From: Cytobacillus eiseniae
GTDB lineage: Bacteria; Bacillota; Bacilli; Bacillales; Cytobacillaceae
Direction: 5' to 3'
Assembly: GCF_017874625.1 (NCBI RefSeq)
Contig: NZ_JAGIKZ010000007.1
Location: 62,001-126,000, forward strand
Length of the DNA stretch: 64,000 nt
The notes under the pieces are model-generated. The model worked only from the letters and a program-made list of their open reading frames with translations. It was not told the DNA's origin and ran no database searches. Positions 45,236 to 53,513 of this stretch are shown here, piece by piece. Within the stretch, counting starts at the first letter, position 1, and each line of letters starts with the position of its first letter. A program made the position numbers and the translations under genes.

Positions 45236-45388
45236 TTATATTCCTCCGAGAGAAGATTCCTTCACATTTTTCAGCTTCTCAGCTTCTGCTTCAGCATATG
45301 TCATGTGATACGGGATGCGTTCAGCATGTTTTGTTACAGAATCTACACCTTGTTGCACAAAGCGTTTCGATTTCGTACGTTTACCCAA
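45236..45388 (-). CDS. Small basic hypothetical protein, first gene of a two-gene unit
   Basis: 50 residues from TTG 45388 behind TGGAGGGG: MGKRTKSKRFVQQGVDSVTK, then HAERIPYHMTYAEAEAEKLK and a short tail. The N-terminus is strongly basic and the middle helical. On the minus strand CATACTAAT about 55 bases upstream could be a sporulation-type -10, but no -35 is convincing. Its size and charge resemble small spore proteins; this is a guess. Confidence 0.6.
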   Translation of the reverse strand: MGKRTKSKRFVQQGVDSVTKHAERIPYHMTYAEAEAEKLKNVKESSLGGI

Positions 45389-45516
45389 TCGAATCCCCTC
45401 CAAAAAGAAGAATGTTGAAACAACTAATTCGTTGCTTCGTTTATTAGTATGTGCAAAGTTCCTTATTTAAAAAGGGGAATTATTTGTCCTTTTCATAAAA
45501 AAGTTCCAAATAGAAT

Positions 45517-46335
45517 TTAGAATAATTTCAAGTTAAGTAATTCATTTAAATAAACACCAACACCGTCTTCTTCATTTGATAATGTTGATTTATTTGCTGT
45601 TGTTTTTACTTGGTCAATGGCATTGCCCATGGCAACTCCATAACCTGCATAATCAAGCATTTCAAGATCATTATCTTCGTCTCCAAAGGCAATAATTCTT
45701 TCCGGAGGAATTTGGAAATAGTCAGATGCTTTTTGCAGCCCCACTGCTTTATTTAAACCTAATTTTACGATCTCAATCACATGCCATGGAGCAGCCCAAC
45801 TACGATGATCGATCACTTCGGCATGAACGGCAGATAGATGATCTCGGATTGTTTTCACGTGTTCCTCATCCGTGTGGATTAACATGCTTGTTGGAGAGGC
45901 ATTCAAATAGTTGCGAAGGTCACCAGTCGTAATATTAGGATTACCGAAACCAAAGATATCAAGAAGTTTTTCGTCATGATAATGTATATAGACATCATCA
46001 ATCACTTCTGCAATAATATTGTGGAATTTGAAGGTGTTACATGCTTCAACAATCTCCTTAGCTACATTGACCTCTAGCGGTGAATGGTACATCCCCCAAT
46101 TCGCATCTTTTGGATGATGGACAAATGCCCCGTTAAAATTAACAATCGGTGTATCAAGATCCATTTCTCGATAGTACATTTCACTTGAGCGGTATGGACG
46201 ACCAGTAGCAATCATTACAATATGTCCCTGCTCACGTGCTTTTTGGATAACCATCTTATTTCTTTCTGAGATCGTTTTATTATCCTTTAATAATGTTCCA
46301 TCTAAATCAAGAGCAATTAAATGTTTTTCTGGCAT
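45517..46335 (-). CDS. yitU: Cof-type HAD hydrolase YitU
   Basis: 272 residues. HAD motif I IALDLDGTLLKDNKTIS (nucleophile Asp), motif II ATGRPYRSS, motif III lysine in LGLNKAVGLQKA and motif IV FGDEDNDLEMLDYAG, with a C2B cap between. Cof-type phosphatases dephosphorylate sugar phosphates, FMN or pyridoxal phosphate; YitU of B. subtilis has been linked to the riboflavin pathway. It is divergent from yitV, as in B. subtilis. TAGGTG ribosome site. Confidence 0.85.
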   Translation of the reverse strand: MPEKHLIALDLDGTLLKDNKTISERNKMVIQKAREQGHIVMIATGRPYRSSEMYYREMDLDTPIVNFNGAFVHHPKDANWGMYHSPLEVNVAKEIVEACNTFKFHNIIAEVIDDVYIHYHDEKLLDIFGFGNPNITTGDLRNYLNASPTSMLIHTDEEHVKTIRDHLSAVHAEVIDHRSWAAPWHVIEIVKLGLNKAVGLQKASDYFQIPPERIIAFGDEDNDLEMLDYAGYGVAMGNAIDQVKTTANKSTLSNEEDGVGVYLNELLNLKLF

Positions 46336-46544
46336 ATAAACACCTACTTACAGTTATTTGTTTAATCCTAAGTATTAACACTTTGGAAAAAAAAGCCTAC
46401 ATGATACACTTATTGAAAAGTAACTTCATTTTCTATAAACACTATGTTAACAAATATATTAATATTTTGTTACTAAATAGACTTTATTCATGTATTTTTA
46501 CAATATATTTGAACGTAGTTTACAAAGGGAGGCTTTATACAACA

Positions 46545-47312
46545 GTGATCGGAATTGAAAAGAAAAATATAAATGACATTCCGCTGCTTCATATTGTTGC
46601 TGCAAATAAAAAAGATGAGAAGCTGCCATTAATTATGTTTGTACATGGTTTTAAAAGTATAAAGGAAAAAAACCTTCATTATGCCTATTTTCTTGCAGAA
46701 AAAGGTTATCGTGTGATTCTTCCCGAGGCACTGCATCATGGTGGAAGATCAGATGGAATCTCCGGGAATCAGATGATGTACCAGTTTTGGGATATTATTT
46801 TACAAACCATTTCTGAGCTTGAGATCATCAAAAATTCTCTAGAAAAGGAACATCTAATTGATGCCTCACGTATTGGGTTAGTTGGTACATCGATGGGGGG
46901 CATGATCACTTTAGGAGCTTTAACTAAATATCCATGGATAAAAGCAGCTACTTGTCTAATGGGGATGCCTTATTATGAAAAGTTTGCCCAACTGCAATTA
47001 GATGAAATGAGAAAGAATGGACTAGAAATTCCTCTTGCAGAAGATAAAATTGCCTTTTTAATGGATAAACTAAAATCGTTTGATTTAAGTATGCAAACGG
47101 AAAAATTAGCTGGACGGCCATTGCTTTTTTGGCACGGTGAGAAAGATCCAGTCGTTCCATTTGAATATACATACCATTTTTATGAAACAATTAAACCTTT
47201 ATATGAACAGCAGCCAGAAAAGCTAAAATTTATTGTTGATGAAAAAGCTGGCCATAAAGTTAGCAATGAAGGGATCAGCCAAACAGTCAGATGGTTTGAA
47301 TTATATGTATGA
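46545..47312 (+). CDS. yitV: Alpha/beta hydrolase YitV
   Basis: 255 residues from GTG 46545 (same length as B. subtilis YitV), behind AAAGGGAGG. Features: MFVHGFKSIKEKNLHYAYFLAEKGYRV, ALHHGGRSDG, nucleophile in GLVGTSMGGMITLGAL, catalytic Asp in FWHGEKDPVVP and His in EKAGHKV. An esterase or peptidase of unknown substrate. The frame is open 252 bases further upstream but overlaps yitU and has no ribosome site, so that part is excluded. Confidence 0.85.
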   Translation: MIGIEKKNINDIPLLHIVAANKKDEKLPLIMFVHGFKSIKEKNLHYAYFLAEKGYRVILPEALHHGGRSDGISGNQMMYQFWDIILQTISELEIIKNSLEKEHLIDASRIGLVGTSMGGMITLGALTKYPWIKAATCLMGMPYYEKFAQLQLDEMRKNGLEIPLAEDKIAFLMDKLKSFDLSMQTEKLAGRPLLFWHGEKDPVVPFEYTYHFYETIKPLYEQQPEKLKFIVDEKAGHKVSNEGISQTVRWFELYV

Positions 47313-47384
47313 AGCAACAATAATTTATAATTTAATAAAACTTTGATATGATACATATAAATAAAAAGAAGGAGCTGTATACAT

Positions 47385-47693
47385 ATGGAGCAAGAATTAA
47401 AAGACAGCATTATGGGGGCGCTTGAGCTTGTAGTCGACCCAGAACTTGGAATTGATATTGTTAATCTTGGATTAGTTTATGATGTGAAGATGGATGAAGA
47501 AGGATTAACAACCATTGACATGACATTAACTTCAATGGGATGCCCGCTTGCAGGTACCATTGTTGAAAATGTAAAGAGTGCTTTAACAGATATTCCAGAA
47601 GTAAAAGAAACAGAAGTAAATATTGTATGGAATCCGCCATGGTCTAAGGATAAAATGTCTAGATATGCGAAAATAGCGTTAGGCATTCGATAA
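47385..47693 (+). CDS. yitW: MIP18/DUF59 family Fe-S assembly factor YitW
   Basis: 102 residues. VVDPELGIDIVNLGLVYDVKMDEEG and LTSMGCPLAGTIVENV (the conserved cysteine) define the family; the ending has WNPPWSKDKMS. Such proteins help assemble iron-sulfur clusters. GAAGGAG ribosome site. It probably forms a transcript with the next gene, 16 bases downstream. Confidence 0.88.
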   Translation: MEQELKDSIMGALELVVDPELGIDIVNLGLVYDVKMDEEGLTTIDMTLTSMGCPLAGTIVENVKSALTDIPEVKETEVNIVWNPPWSKDKMSRYAKIALGIR

Positions 47694-47709
47694 GGGAAGG
47701 AATATTAAG

Positions 47710-48048
47710 ATGAAAAATAAAGTAATCTTAGTTACTTCTGATCAGCTTGGAAAAGGGGAAAAGGAGCTCGGTGAAACGGTTCTTGAAACCTTTTTCACCC
47801 TTTTGAAGCAAAGGGATGATTTACCTAAAGCTATTTTTTGTATGAATCAAGGAGTATTTACATTAACTGAAAAATCATTGGTTTCCGTTCACATGAAGGA
47901 ACTAGAAGATAAAGGTGTCGAAGTACTTGCTTGTAAAACATGTGTTGATTATTATGATGTTGAAAATATATTAATCGCTGGCAAAATAAGCGGGATGCCA
48001 TCTTTCCTTGACCTAGCAGCAAAATATGAAGTAATCACTATATCTTAA
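47710..48048 (+). CDS. DsrE/YedF-like sulfurtransferase-related protein
   Basis: 112 residues, DsrE-like fold. LVTSDQLGKGEKELGETVLETFFTLL and AIFCMNQGVFTL are followed by EVLACKTCVDYYDVENILIAGKISGM with two cysteines (CKTC). This matches the C-terminal domain of YedF proteins; the N-terminal TusA-like domain is absent. Together with yitW it points to sulfur or Fe-S handling. AGGGAAGGA ribosome site. Confidence 0.75.
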   Translation: MKNKVILVTSDQLGKGEKELGETVLETFFTLLKQRDDLPKAIFCMNQGVFTLTEKSLVSVHMKELEDKGVEVLACKTCVDYYDVENILIAGKISGMPSFLDLAAKYEVITIS

Positions 48049-48050
48049 GA

Positions 48051-48077
48051 ACAGCAGATCTTTTTCTGCTGTTTTTT
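48051..48077 (+). terminator. Rho-independent terminator
   Basis: AACAGCAG and CTGCTGTT with a 7-nt loop, then six T. Confidence 0.85.
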
Positions 48078-48096
48078 GTTGGACAATATATTTAAA

Positions 48097-48139
48097 TGTG
48101 AGATTCTTCACTTATTTAATAAACAAACTCCCCTATAAT
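48097..48139 (+). promoter_or_regulatory. Fnr box and -10 of the radical SAM gene
   Basis: TGTGAGATTCTTCACT (48097-48112) matches TGTGA-N6-TCACA in 9 of 10 positions. TATAAT follows at 48134-48139. A start about 7 bases after the -10 (about 48146) puts the box centre at -41.5, the position for Fnr activation. Confidence 0.75.
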
Positions 48140-48229
48140 TTAATTATCGATCTCATTGTACTTAATCAGACAATCCGAAATTTTCTTAAGGAAATGAAAA
48201 TGGAGGGTGTTGAAGGAGGATTTATTTAC

Positions 48230-49360
48230 ATGGCTTTTAATCGTGATTTTAATTCAGATCCCTTTATTGTGATTTGGGAGTTAACTAGAGCTTGTCAGTT
48301 GAAGTGCCTGCATTGCCGTGCTGAAGCTCAGTATAAAAGAGACCCTCGTGAGTTATCTTTTGAGGAAGGAAAAACATTAATTGATCAAATTTATGAAATG
48401 AATAATCCGATGCTTGTATTCACAGGTGGAGACCCACTAATGCGACCTGATGTTTTTGATATCGCAGAATATGCTGTTAAAAAAGGTGTACGGGTTTCAA
48501 TGACACCAAGTGCTACACCAAATGTAACAAAAGAAGCAATCGAAAAAGCAAAAAATGTAGGGTTATCTCGTTGGGCATTTAGCCTTGATGGTCCAACTGC
48601 AGAAATCCATGACCATTTCCGCGGCACGGCAGGTTCTTTTGATTTAACGATGGAACGAATTAAATATTTACATGAGCTAGAGATCCCAATTCAAATTAAT
48701 ACGGTTATCTCTCGCTATAATATTGATTATCTTGATGAAATGGCAGAACTAGTTGAAAAATTAGATTGTGTACTTTGGAGTGTATTTTTCCTTGTTCCTA
48801 CAGGTAGAGGACAGGAATCAGATATGATTTCACCTGTTGAGCATGAGAAAGTATTCCAATGGCTCTATGATTTAAGTAAGCGTGTTTCCTTTGACATTAA
48901 GACAACAGCTGCACAGCATTACCGTCGTGTAGTTATTCAAAATAAAATGCGTGAAGCAAAAAATCAAAAAGATGAAATTCAGTATTTAGATGCATTAACA
49001 CAACAAGGATTAACAGGATCTATCGATGGACTTGGAAGAGCACCAAAGGGAGTAAACGATGGAAATGGCTTCGTCTTTATTTCTCATGTCGGAGATGTTT
49101 ATCCTAGTGGATTACTTCCTGTAAAAGCAGGAAATGTAAGAGAGCAAACAATCGGAGAAATTTATCGTGAATCACCAATCTTTCAAGATTTAAGAAATCC
49201 AGATAAATATAAAGGCAAATGTGGTGTATGTGAATTTAGACATGTTTGTGGAGGCTCACGTTCCCGTGCTTATGCAATGACAGGGGATTACATGGAAAGC
49301 GAACCGTTCTGTGTTTATATTCCAAAAGCATTAAGAAAAAAAGAGAAAACAACAAATTAA
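48230..49360 (+). CDS. Radical SAM/SPASM protein, TIGR04053-like
   Basis: About 376 residues. Radical SAM cluster CQLKCLHC (CxxxCxxC) at about residues 22-29 in ELTRACQLKCLHCRAEAQ. The GGDP motif is in FTGGDPLMRPD. The C-terminal SPASM-type cysteines lie in CGVCEFRHVCGGSRSRAYAMTGD. It resembles the TIGR04053 family, related to the heme-d1/AhbC-type radical SAM proteins found with nitrate and heme genes. The reaction is not known. ATG 48230 follows AAGGAGG at ten bases; the frame is open further upstream, but that would run into the Fnr promoter. Expression should be anaerobic. Confidence 0.8.
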   Translation: MAFNRDFNSDPFIVIWELTRACQLKCLHCRAEAQYKRDPRELSFEEGKTLIDQIYEMNNPMLVFTGGDPLMRPDVFDIAEYAVKKGVRVSMTPSATPNVTKEAIEKAKNVGLSRWAFSLDGPTAEIHDHFRGTAGSFDLTMERIKYLHELEIPIQINTVISRYNIDYLDEMAELVEKLDCVLWSVFFLVPTGRGQESDMISPVEHEKVFQWLYDLSKRVSFDIKTTAAQHYRRVVIQNKMREAKNQKDEIQYLDALTQQGLTGSIDGLGRAPKGVNDGNGFVFISHVGDVYPSGLLPVKAGNVREQTIGEIYRESPIFQDLRNPDKYKGKCGVCEFRHVCGGSRSRAYAMTGDYMESEPFCVYIPKALRKKEKTTN

Positions 49361-49384
49361 AGTATGCATAGATCATTATCAAAT

Positions 49385-49416
49385 GTGCAGTCTTGCTCAA
49401 AGACTGCACTTTCTTT
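49385..49416 (+). terminator. Rho-independent terminator
   Basis: Perfect 10-bp stem GTGCAGTCTT/AAGACTGCAC with a 5-nt loop, then T-rich tail. Confidence 0.85.
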
Positions 49417-49516
49417 ATAGGACTAAAAACGTTGAATGAGGAATGCTTGCTAACGGACACAAACATGCGGTTTAAAATTTACACAAAGGATTATTTCTGA
49501 AAAAAAGTGTATATTT

Positions 49517-49840
49517 ATAGGCTGTTTTCTAAAGAATTGTTGTTTCATGAATCAAATGTTTTGATTGAATATAAATGCCAACTAAGTCGGTTGATTGGAG
49601 CGGAAGTTGCGAGATTCATGTGGGATGTGTTGGACAGCTGAGATCCTGCAGGACATTAAATTGGCTTCTCAGATTTCACACCGCTCGAAGGAAATGCGAA
49701 TGCATTTTCGAGGAGCGATTGCTCCAAGGAGGCTCAAGCGGACAACCCCACGGAAAGCGAGCATCTGGAGCGGAAATCAACCTTTACCAATCTTTATCTT
49801 AATACTACGCAACAATGTTTGCGAAACAGCTTTAGTAAAA
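49517..49840. repeat. Dispersed repeat family C with nested inverted ends
   Basis: Outer arms: GGCTGTTTTCTAAAGAATTG at 49519 is matched inversely by CAACAATGTTTGCGAAACAG and CTTTAG near 49810-49835. Inner arms: GGTTGATTGGAGCGGAAG at 49588 is matched by GGAGCGGAAATCAACC ending at about 49786. The GC-rich core holds GAGATCCTGCAGG, GCTCCAAGGAGGCTCAAGCG and CCACGGAAAGCGAGC, as in a repeat I remember from many Bacillus genomes. It fills most of the gap before moaA. Short ORFs inside it are not genes. Confidence 0.75.
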
Positions 49841-49856
49841 GAGGAAAATCGACAAC

Positions 49857-49943
49857 ATCATGACATTTTCGTGTTATGATTAACATATAGGTAATAATAT
49901 GATGTAATTAGTATTGATAAAATCTTGTTATCAGATTTTGATC
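49857..49943 (+). promoter_or_regulatory. Two inverted repeats in the moaA leader
   Basis: ATCATGACA-ttttcg-TGTTATGAT (49857-49880, one mismatch) contains a possible -10 TATGAT. AAAATCT-tgttatc-AGATTTT (49919-49939) lies closer to the start codon and may form an RNA hairpin. No Fnr box is visible here, unlike upstream of the other genes of the cluster. Confidence 0.4.
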
Positions 49944-49966
49944 ACTCTTAATATGGAGTTGATAAA

Positions 49967-50986
49967 GTGGAAAAGTTAATTATTCGAGATCAATTAAATA
50001 GACCGTTAAGAGATTTGCGTATTTCAGTTATTGATCGCTGCAATTTTCGTTGTACGTATTGCATGCCTGCTGAGAAATTCGGTCCGGACTTTGCTTTTTT
50101 ACCTAAAAGTGAATTGCTAACATATGAGGAAATTGAACGTTTAGGCAAAATATTTGTTGGACTTGGTGTAGAGAAAATTAGACTAACTGGCGGAGAGCCA
50201 TTACTGCGCAAAGATTTGCCGCTTCTCGTTAAAAAGCTTTCAGATATAGAAGGATTAAAGGATATTGGGTTAACAACAAATGGTGTCCTCCTACCGAAAT
50301 ATGCAAAAGAATTAAAAGCTGCGGGCCTTTTAAGGGTAAATATTAGTTTAGATACACTGAATAGTGAATTGTTTGGACAAATCAACGGCAGAGGTGTTGG
50401 TGTTGAAACAATTCTAGAAGGAATTAGAGCAGCGCAGGATGCTGGCCTAGGTGTAAAAATTAATATGGTTGTGAAAAAAGGGTTAAATGAGACAGAAATC
50501 GTACCGATGGCTAAGTTCTGTAAGGAACAAGGATTGCAGCTTCGTTTTATTGAATATATGGATGTTGGCAGTACGAATGGCTGGAAAATGGATGAAGTTG
50601 TAACCAAAAGAGAAATTTATGAATTGCTTAAGGAACATTATTTATTAGAGCCAGTAGATCCAGATTATTTTGGAGAGGTTGCTAAACGTTATCGATACGA
50701 AGGAACAGATGTGGATGTTGGCTTTATACCTTCTGTTTCGGAATCATTCTGTTCAAGCTGTACACGTGCTAGACTTTCTGCAAATGGTCAAATCTTTACC
50801 TGTCTATTTAATGGAGAAGGACATGACATAAAAGAATTTATGAGACGTCAAGATATGACAGATGAAGAGATTATCGAACGGATCACAGGGATTTGGAGTG
50901 GCAGAAAAGACCGCTATTCAGATGAGCGAACAGAAGAAGGCGCTAAAAACCGTAAAAAAATTGAAATGTCTTATATCGGTGGATAA
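49967..50986 (+). CDS. moaA: GTP 3',8-cyclase MoaA
   Basis: 339 residues. The N-terminal 4Fe-4S cluster is CNFRCTYC (about residues 24-31) in [30 protein letters not shown] binds SAM. The C-terminal cluster is in [24 protein letters not shown] (CxxC...C). The usual C-terminal GG dipeptide is present (SYIGG). It converts GTP to the first intermediate of molybdenum cofactor synthesis. GTG start after GGAG. With moeA and mobB nearby this is part of a cofactor set for anaerobic nitrate reduction. Confidence 0.94.
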   Translation: MEKLIIRDQLNRPLRDLRISVIDRCNFRCTYCMPAEKFGPDFAFLPKSELLTYEEIERLGKIFVGLGVEKIRLTGGEPLLRKDLPLLVKKLSDIEGLKDIGLTTNGVLLPKYAKELKAAGLLRVNISLDTLNSELFGQINGRGVGVETILEGIRAAQDAGLGVKINMVVKKGLNETEIVPMAKFCKEQGLQLRFIEYMDVGSTNGWKMDEVVTKREIYELLKEHYLLEPVDPDYFGEVAKRYRYEGTDVDVGFIPSVSESFCSSCTRARLSANGQIFTCLFNGEGHDIKEFMRRQDMTDEEIIERITGIWSGRKDRYSDERTEEGAKNRKKIEMSYIGG

Positions 50987-50993
50987 GAACAAA

Positions 50994-51290
50994 TGTGCAA
51001 GCGCCTTGATCAGCCTCAGGCACAGCACAAGACGAGCCTCACTAAAAAGGTGTCCTTTACCGATTTTTAGAGGATTGGCTTGTGACCCACCTCGAGGTCG
51101 ACAAAAACGCGACGTCCTGTCGCATTGTCGACACTAGTACGTCCTGTACGTCTGGGGTAGGCGCTCCTCCTATAAGAAATACACTTATAGTCGTGTGATG
51201 CTTATGCTACCGAAGGATTCCTTGTAGAGCCGGACGCAGACAAACTTGTCGTAAAGTTATACACAACTTTCAAATTTATAGTTTCCTAAA
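50994..51290. repeat. Dispersed repeat family B, copy 2 (reverse orientation)
   Basis: Read on the minus strand it begins TTTAGGAAACTATAAATTTG, continues TTGTGTATAACTTTACGAC and GCGTCCGGCTCT, and ends GATCAAGGCGCTTGCACATT. These are the same ordered blocks as at 43024-43230. Its middle is longer and contains inverted segments AGCGCCT/AGGCGCT and GTCGAC/GTCGAC. It sits directly behind moaA. Confidence 0.75.
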
Positions 51291-51299
51291 CGATATAAA

Positions 51300-51328
51300 A
51301 ACCCCCTGTTGTACTAAAACAGGGGGTT
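51300..51328 (-). terminator. Terminator of ric
   Basis: AACCCCCTGTT/AACAGGGGGTT stem with a 7-nt loop; on the minus strand it runs into a T tract. Confidence 0.87.
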
Positions 51329-51341
51329 CAACTATTCTTGA

Positions 51342-52037
51342 TTAGATGTAACGAGGGAATAAGATATTATTTTCTAAATGAACATGCATAAAGGTTTGAC
51401 CTTCAAGTGCTTCAATTCGTCTGTATACAAGTGTATATGTTCCACATGCATCAAGAGGAAGCTCATAATCAGATGTAACTTCTCTAAGTTGTCTTAGGAT
51501 TTCTCCAACATGATCATGTTCTTTTTCAAGTTCTGTAATGTAGTCAACAATTTCTTGGCGATTTTCTACATCTGGGTTATCAAGCTTTTTAAGCAATGGG
51601 AATACAACTGTTTCCTCTTTCTCTGTATGCTCGATCATTTCTTTTTTAAATTCATACCAAAGCTCATAGACCTTCAGAAGCTCTGGATGACCGTCTCCGT
51701 GGACTTTCATTACTTTTGTTACATACGGGCTTAATTGGGCAAGCTCTTCTAATAGCGGAGCATGGTAGTGCTCACTAATATGCTTAATAATGTCATCAGA
51801 GCTGCTATTTGTCCAAACAGTCATATCATCTGTATCATTTTGTTCATTCACATATATTTCATTTAAATCTGCCATTAATGGATCCATTTCAATAGACAAA
51901 TCAGCAGCTGCCTTGCTTAATGGGATATTTCCACCACAGCAGAAATCTATACGATAACGTTTAAAAACATCACTTGTTTTGGGTTGTGCATTTACAATAT
52001 CTTTAACTAATGTTGATTCAGTAAAAGGCATAGTCAT
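51342..52037 (-). CDS. ric: Iron-sulfur cluster repair di-iron protein (Ric/ScdA/YtfE)
   Basis: 231 residues. N-terminal DUF542 domain (about 5-60) with the conserved RYRIDFCCGGN. Hemerythrin-like domain follows, with the iron ligands in HISEHYHAPLLEELAQL, VHGDGHPELLKVYEL, EHTEKEETVVFPLL, EKEHDHVGEILRQLRE and FMHVHLENNILFPRYI. It repairs iron-sulfur clusters damaged by nitric oxide and oxidants. AAGGAGG ribosome site before ATG 52037. An Fnr-type promoter and the nitrate-related neighbours fit defence against NO formed in nitrate respiration. Confidence 0.92.
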   Translation of the reverse strand: MTMPFTESTLVKDIVNAQPKTSDVFKRYRIDFCCGGNIPLSKAAADLSIEMDPLMADLNEIYVNEQNDTDDMTVWTNSSSDDIIKHISEHYHAPLLEELAQLSPYVTKVMKVHGDGHPELLKVYELWYEFKKEMIEHTEKEETVVFPLLKKLDNPDVENRQEIVDYITELEKEHDHVGEILRQLREVTSDYELPLDACGTYTLVYRRIEALEGQTFMHVHLENNILFPRYI

Positions 52038-52071
52038 TCGATATATCCTCCTTATTTTTCATTACAATTAA

Positions 52072-52114
52072 AGCATAACTGATTCACAACCTTAAGCAGG
52101 TGACCGTCATCACA
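52072..52114 (-). promoter_or_regulatory. Fnr box and -10 of ric
   Basis: GGTGACCGTCATCACA (52099-52114) fits TGTGA-N6-TCACA in 9 of 10 positions. On the minus strand TATGCT (52077-52072) is a suitable -10, and the implied start near 52065 puts the box centre at about -41.5. Confidence 0.68.
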
Positions 52115-52155
52115 CTTTTGAACGTTTTGGTAAATTTATCTACGGGAAAGAATGT

Positions 52156-52198
52156 TGTGATGTTTGTCATGTTGAATCTTTAGGGGGACATATATAAT
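52156..52198 (+). promoter_or_regulatory. Fnr-like box and -10 of moeA
   Basis: TGTGATGTTTGTCATG (52156-52171) matches TGTGA-N6-TCACA in 8 of 10 positions. TATAAT is at 52193-52198, so the start near 52205 puts the box centre at -41.5. It is divergent from the ric promoter, 41 bp away. Confidence 0.62.
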
Positions 52199-52247
52199 AT
52201 AGAATAGAAGAAAGACAGCGTTTTTTCTAAAGAGGAGCTGATTTTTT

Positions 52248-53513
52248 ATGTTAGAGAAAAGAAAGCCAATCCCTGTTGGAGAGGCTGTCAAACGGATTAT
52301 GTTCCATGAAATTCATGGGCAAACTGAGCACGTCTCGATCAACGAAAGCTATGGAAGGTATTTATCAGAGGATTTAGTTGCGACAAGTGATGTGCCTCAT
52401 TTTGATCGAGCTCCATATGATGGTTTTGCTGTTCGTACAATTGATACAATAGATGCTGCACAAACAAATCCAGTTGAATTTGAGGTTATTGATCATATTG
52501 GTGCAGGAATGGTAACTGACAAAGAAGTGGGTGCGTTTCAAGCTGTGAGGATTATGACTGGCGCACAAATGCCAATTGAATGTGATGCAGTAGTCATGCT
52601 TGAGCTCGCCAAAGCTTTTGAAAGGGATGGAAAAAATTACATATCAATTAAACGGGCATATAAGCCTGGAGATAATGTCTCTTATAGAGGAGAAGATGCA
52701 AAAGAAGGAGATATTTTAATTAAAAAAGGAACAAAAATTAATCCTGGTATTCAAGCAATCCTCGCAACTTTTGGTTATGCAGAGGTTCCAGTCGCTAAAA
52801 AACCAATCGTTGGACTTTATGCAACAGGTACGGAATTATTGGATGTGTTTGACCAACTAGAGCCAGGAAAAATCAGAAATAGCAACTCTTATATGATTGC
52901 TGCTCAAATTGAGCGTGCAGGTGCTAAGGTCCATTATTTTGGCCAGCTGCCAGATGAATTTGACACTTGCTATGAAGCAGTGAAAAATGCACTTATTAAT
53001 GTAGATATGCTAATTACAACAGGTGGAGTGTCGGTTGGAGATTATGATTATTTGCCGGCTATTTATGAAAAACTAGGCGCTGAGGTGTTATTTAATAAAG
53101 TAGCCATGCGTCCTGGCAGTGTAACAACAGTTGCTCAATTAGAGGGAAAACTCCTTTTTGGGTTATCAGGGAATCCATCCGCTTGTTATGTAGGATTTGA
53201 ACTTTTTGCACGACCAATTATCAGAAAGATGCTGGCCTCTGAAAAACCACATCTTAGAAAAGAAAAGGCCATCCTATCTGTAGATTTTCTGAAGGCCAAT
53301 CCATTTACACGATTTGTTAGAAGTGCATTAACGGTTTCTGAAGGCCGATTCGTAGCTTCACCTAGTGGACTAGATAAATCGAATATCATTATGAGCCTTG
53401 CAGGGGCCAATTCATTAATGATTTTGCCAGGAGGAACGCGAGGATTTGAAGCGGGATCGGAAGTGGATATATTAATGCTAGAGGATTTTGATGGCAGCGA
53501 ATGGCCGTGGTAA
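52248..53513 (+). CDS. moeA: Molybdopterin molybdenumtransferase MoeA
   Basis: 421 residues. Features: HFDRAPYDGFAVRTIDT, IMTGAQMPIECDAVVMLE, YRGEDAKEGDILIKKG, ITTGGVSVGDYDY, and LLFGLSGNPSACYVGFELFARP. It inserts molybdate into adenylylated molybdopterin. AAAGAGGAG ribosome site. The 3' end overlaps mobB by 13 bases, so they form one operon. Its promoter carries an Fnr-like site. Confidence 0.94.
   Translation: MLEKRKPIPVGEAVKRIMFHEIHGQTEHVSINESYGRYLSEDLVATSDVPHFDRAPYDGFAVRTIDTIDAAQTNPVEFEVIDHIGAGMVTDKEVGAFQAVRIMTGAQMPIECDAVVMLELAKAFERDGKNYISIKRAYKPGDNVSYRGEDAKEGDILIKKGTKINPGIQAILATFGYAEVPVAKKPIVGLYATGTELLDVFDQLEPGKIRNSNSYMIAAQIERAGAKVHYFGQLPDEFDTCYEAVKNALINVDMLITTGGVSVGDYDYLPAIYEKLGAEVLFNKVAMRPGSVTTVAQLEGKLLFGLSGNPSACYVGFELFARPIIRKMLASEKPHLRKEKAILSVDFLKANPFTRFVRSALTVSEGRFVASPSGLDKSNIIMSLAGANSLMILPGGTRGFEAGSEVDILMLEDFDGSEWPW

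Noticed and set aside
46293-46544. N-terminal extension of yitV by 84 codons
   Set aside because: It overlaps the yitU start, contains hydrophobic low-complexity sequence, and the 255-residue form from GTG 46545 matches the family length.
49575-49879. Overlapping plus-strand ORFs of 75 and 94 codons
   Set aside because: They lie inside repeat family C, have no ribosome site and read as low-similarity, Arg/Cys-rich sequence.
49840-49966. Fnr box for moaA
   Set aside because: No TGTGA-N6-TCACA-like site within two mismatches was found in the leader, only other palindromes.
49990-50607. 205-codon minus-strand ORF opposite moaA
   Set aside because: Antisense shadow; moaA has all catalytic motifs in the other frame.
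50862-51137. 91-codon ORF over the moaA end and repeat B
   Set aside because: Half is the wrong frame of moaA and half is repeat; not a gene.
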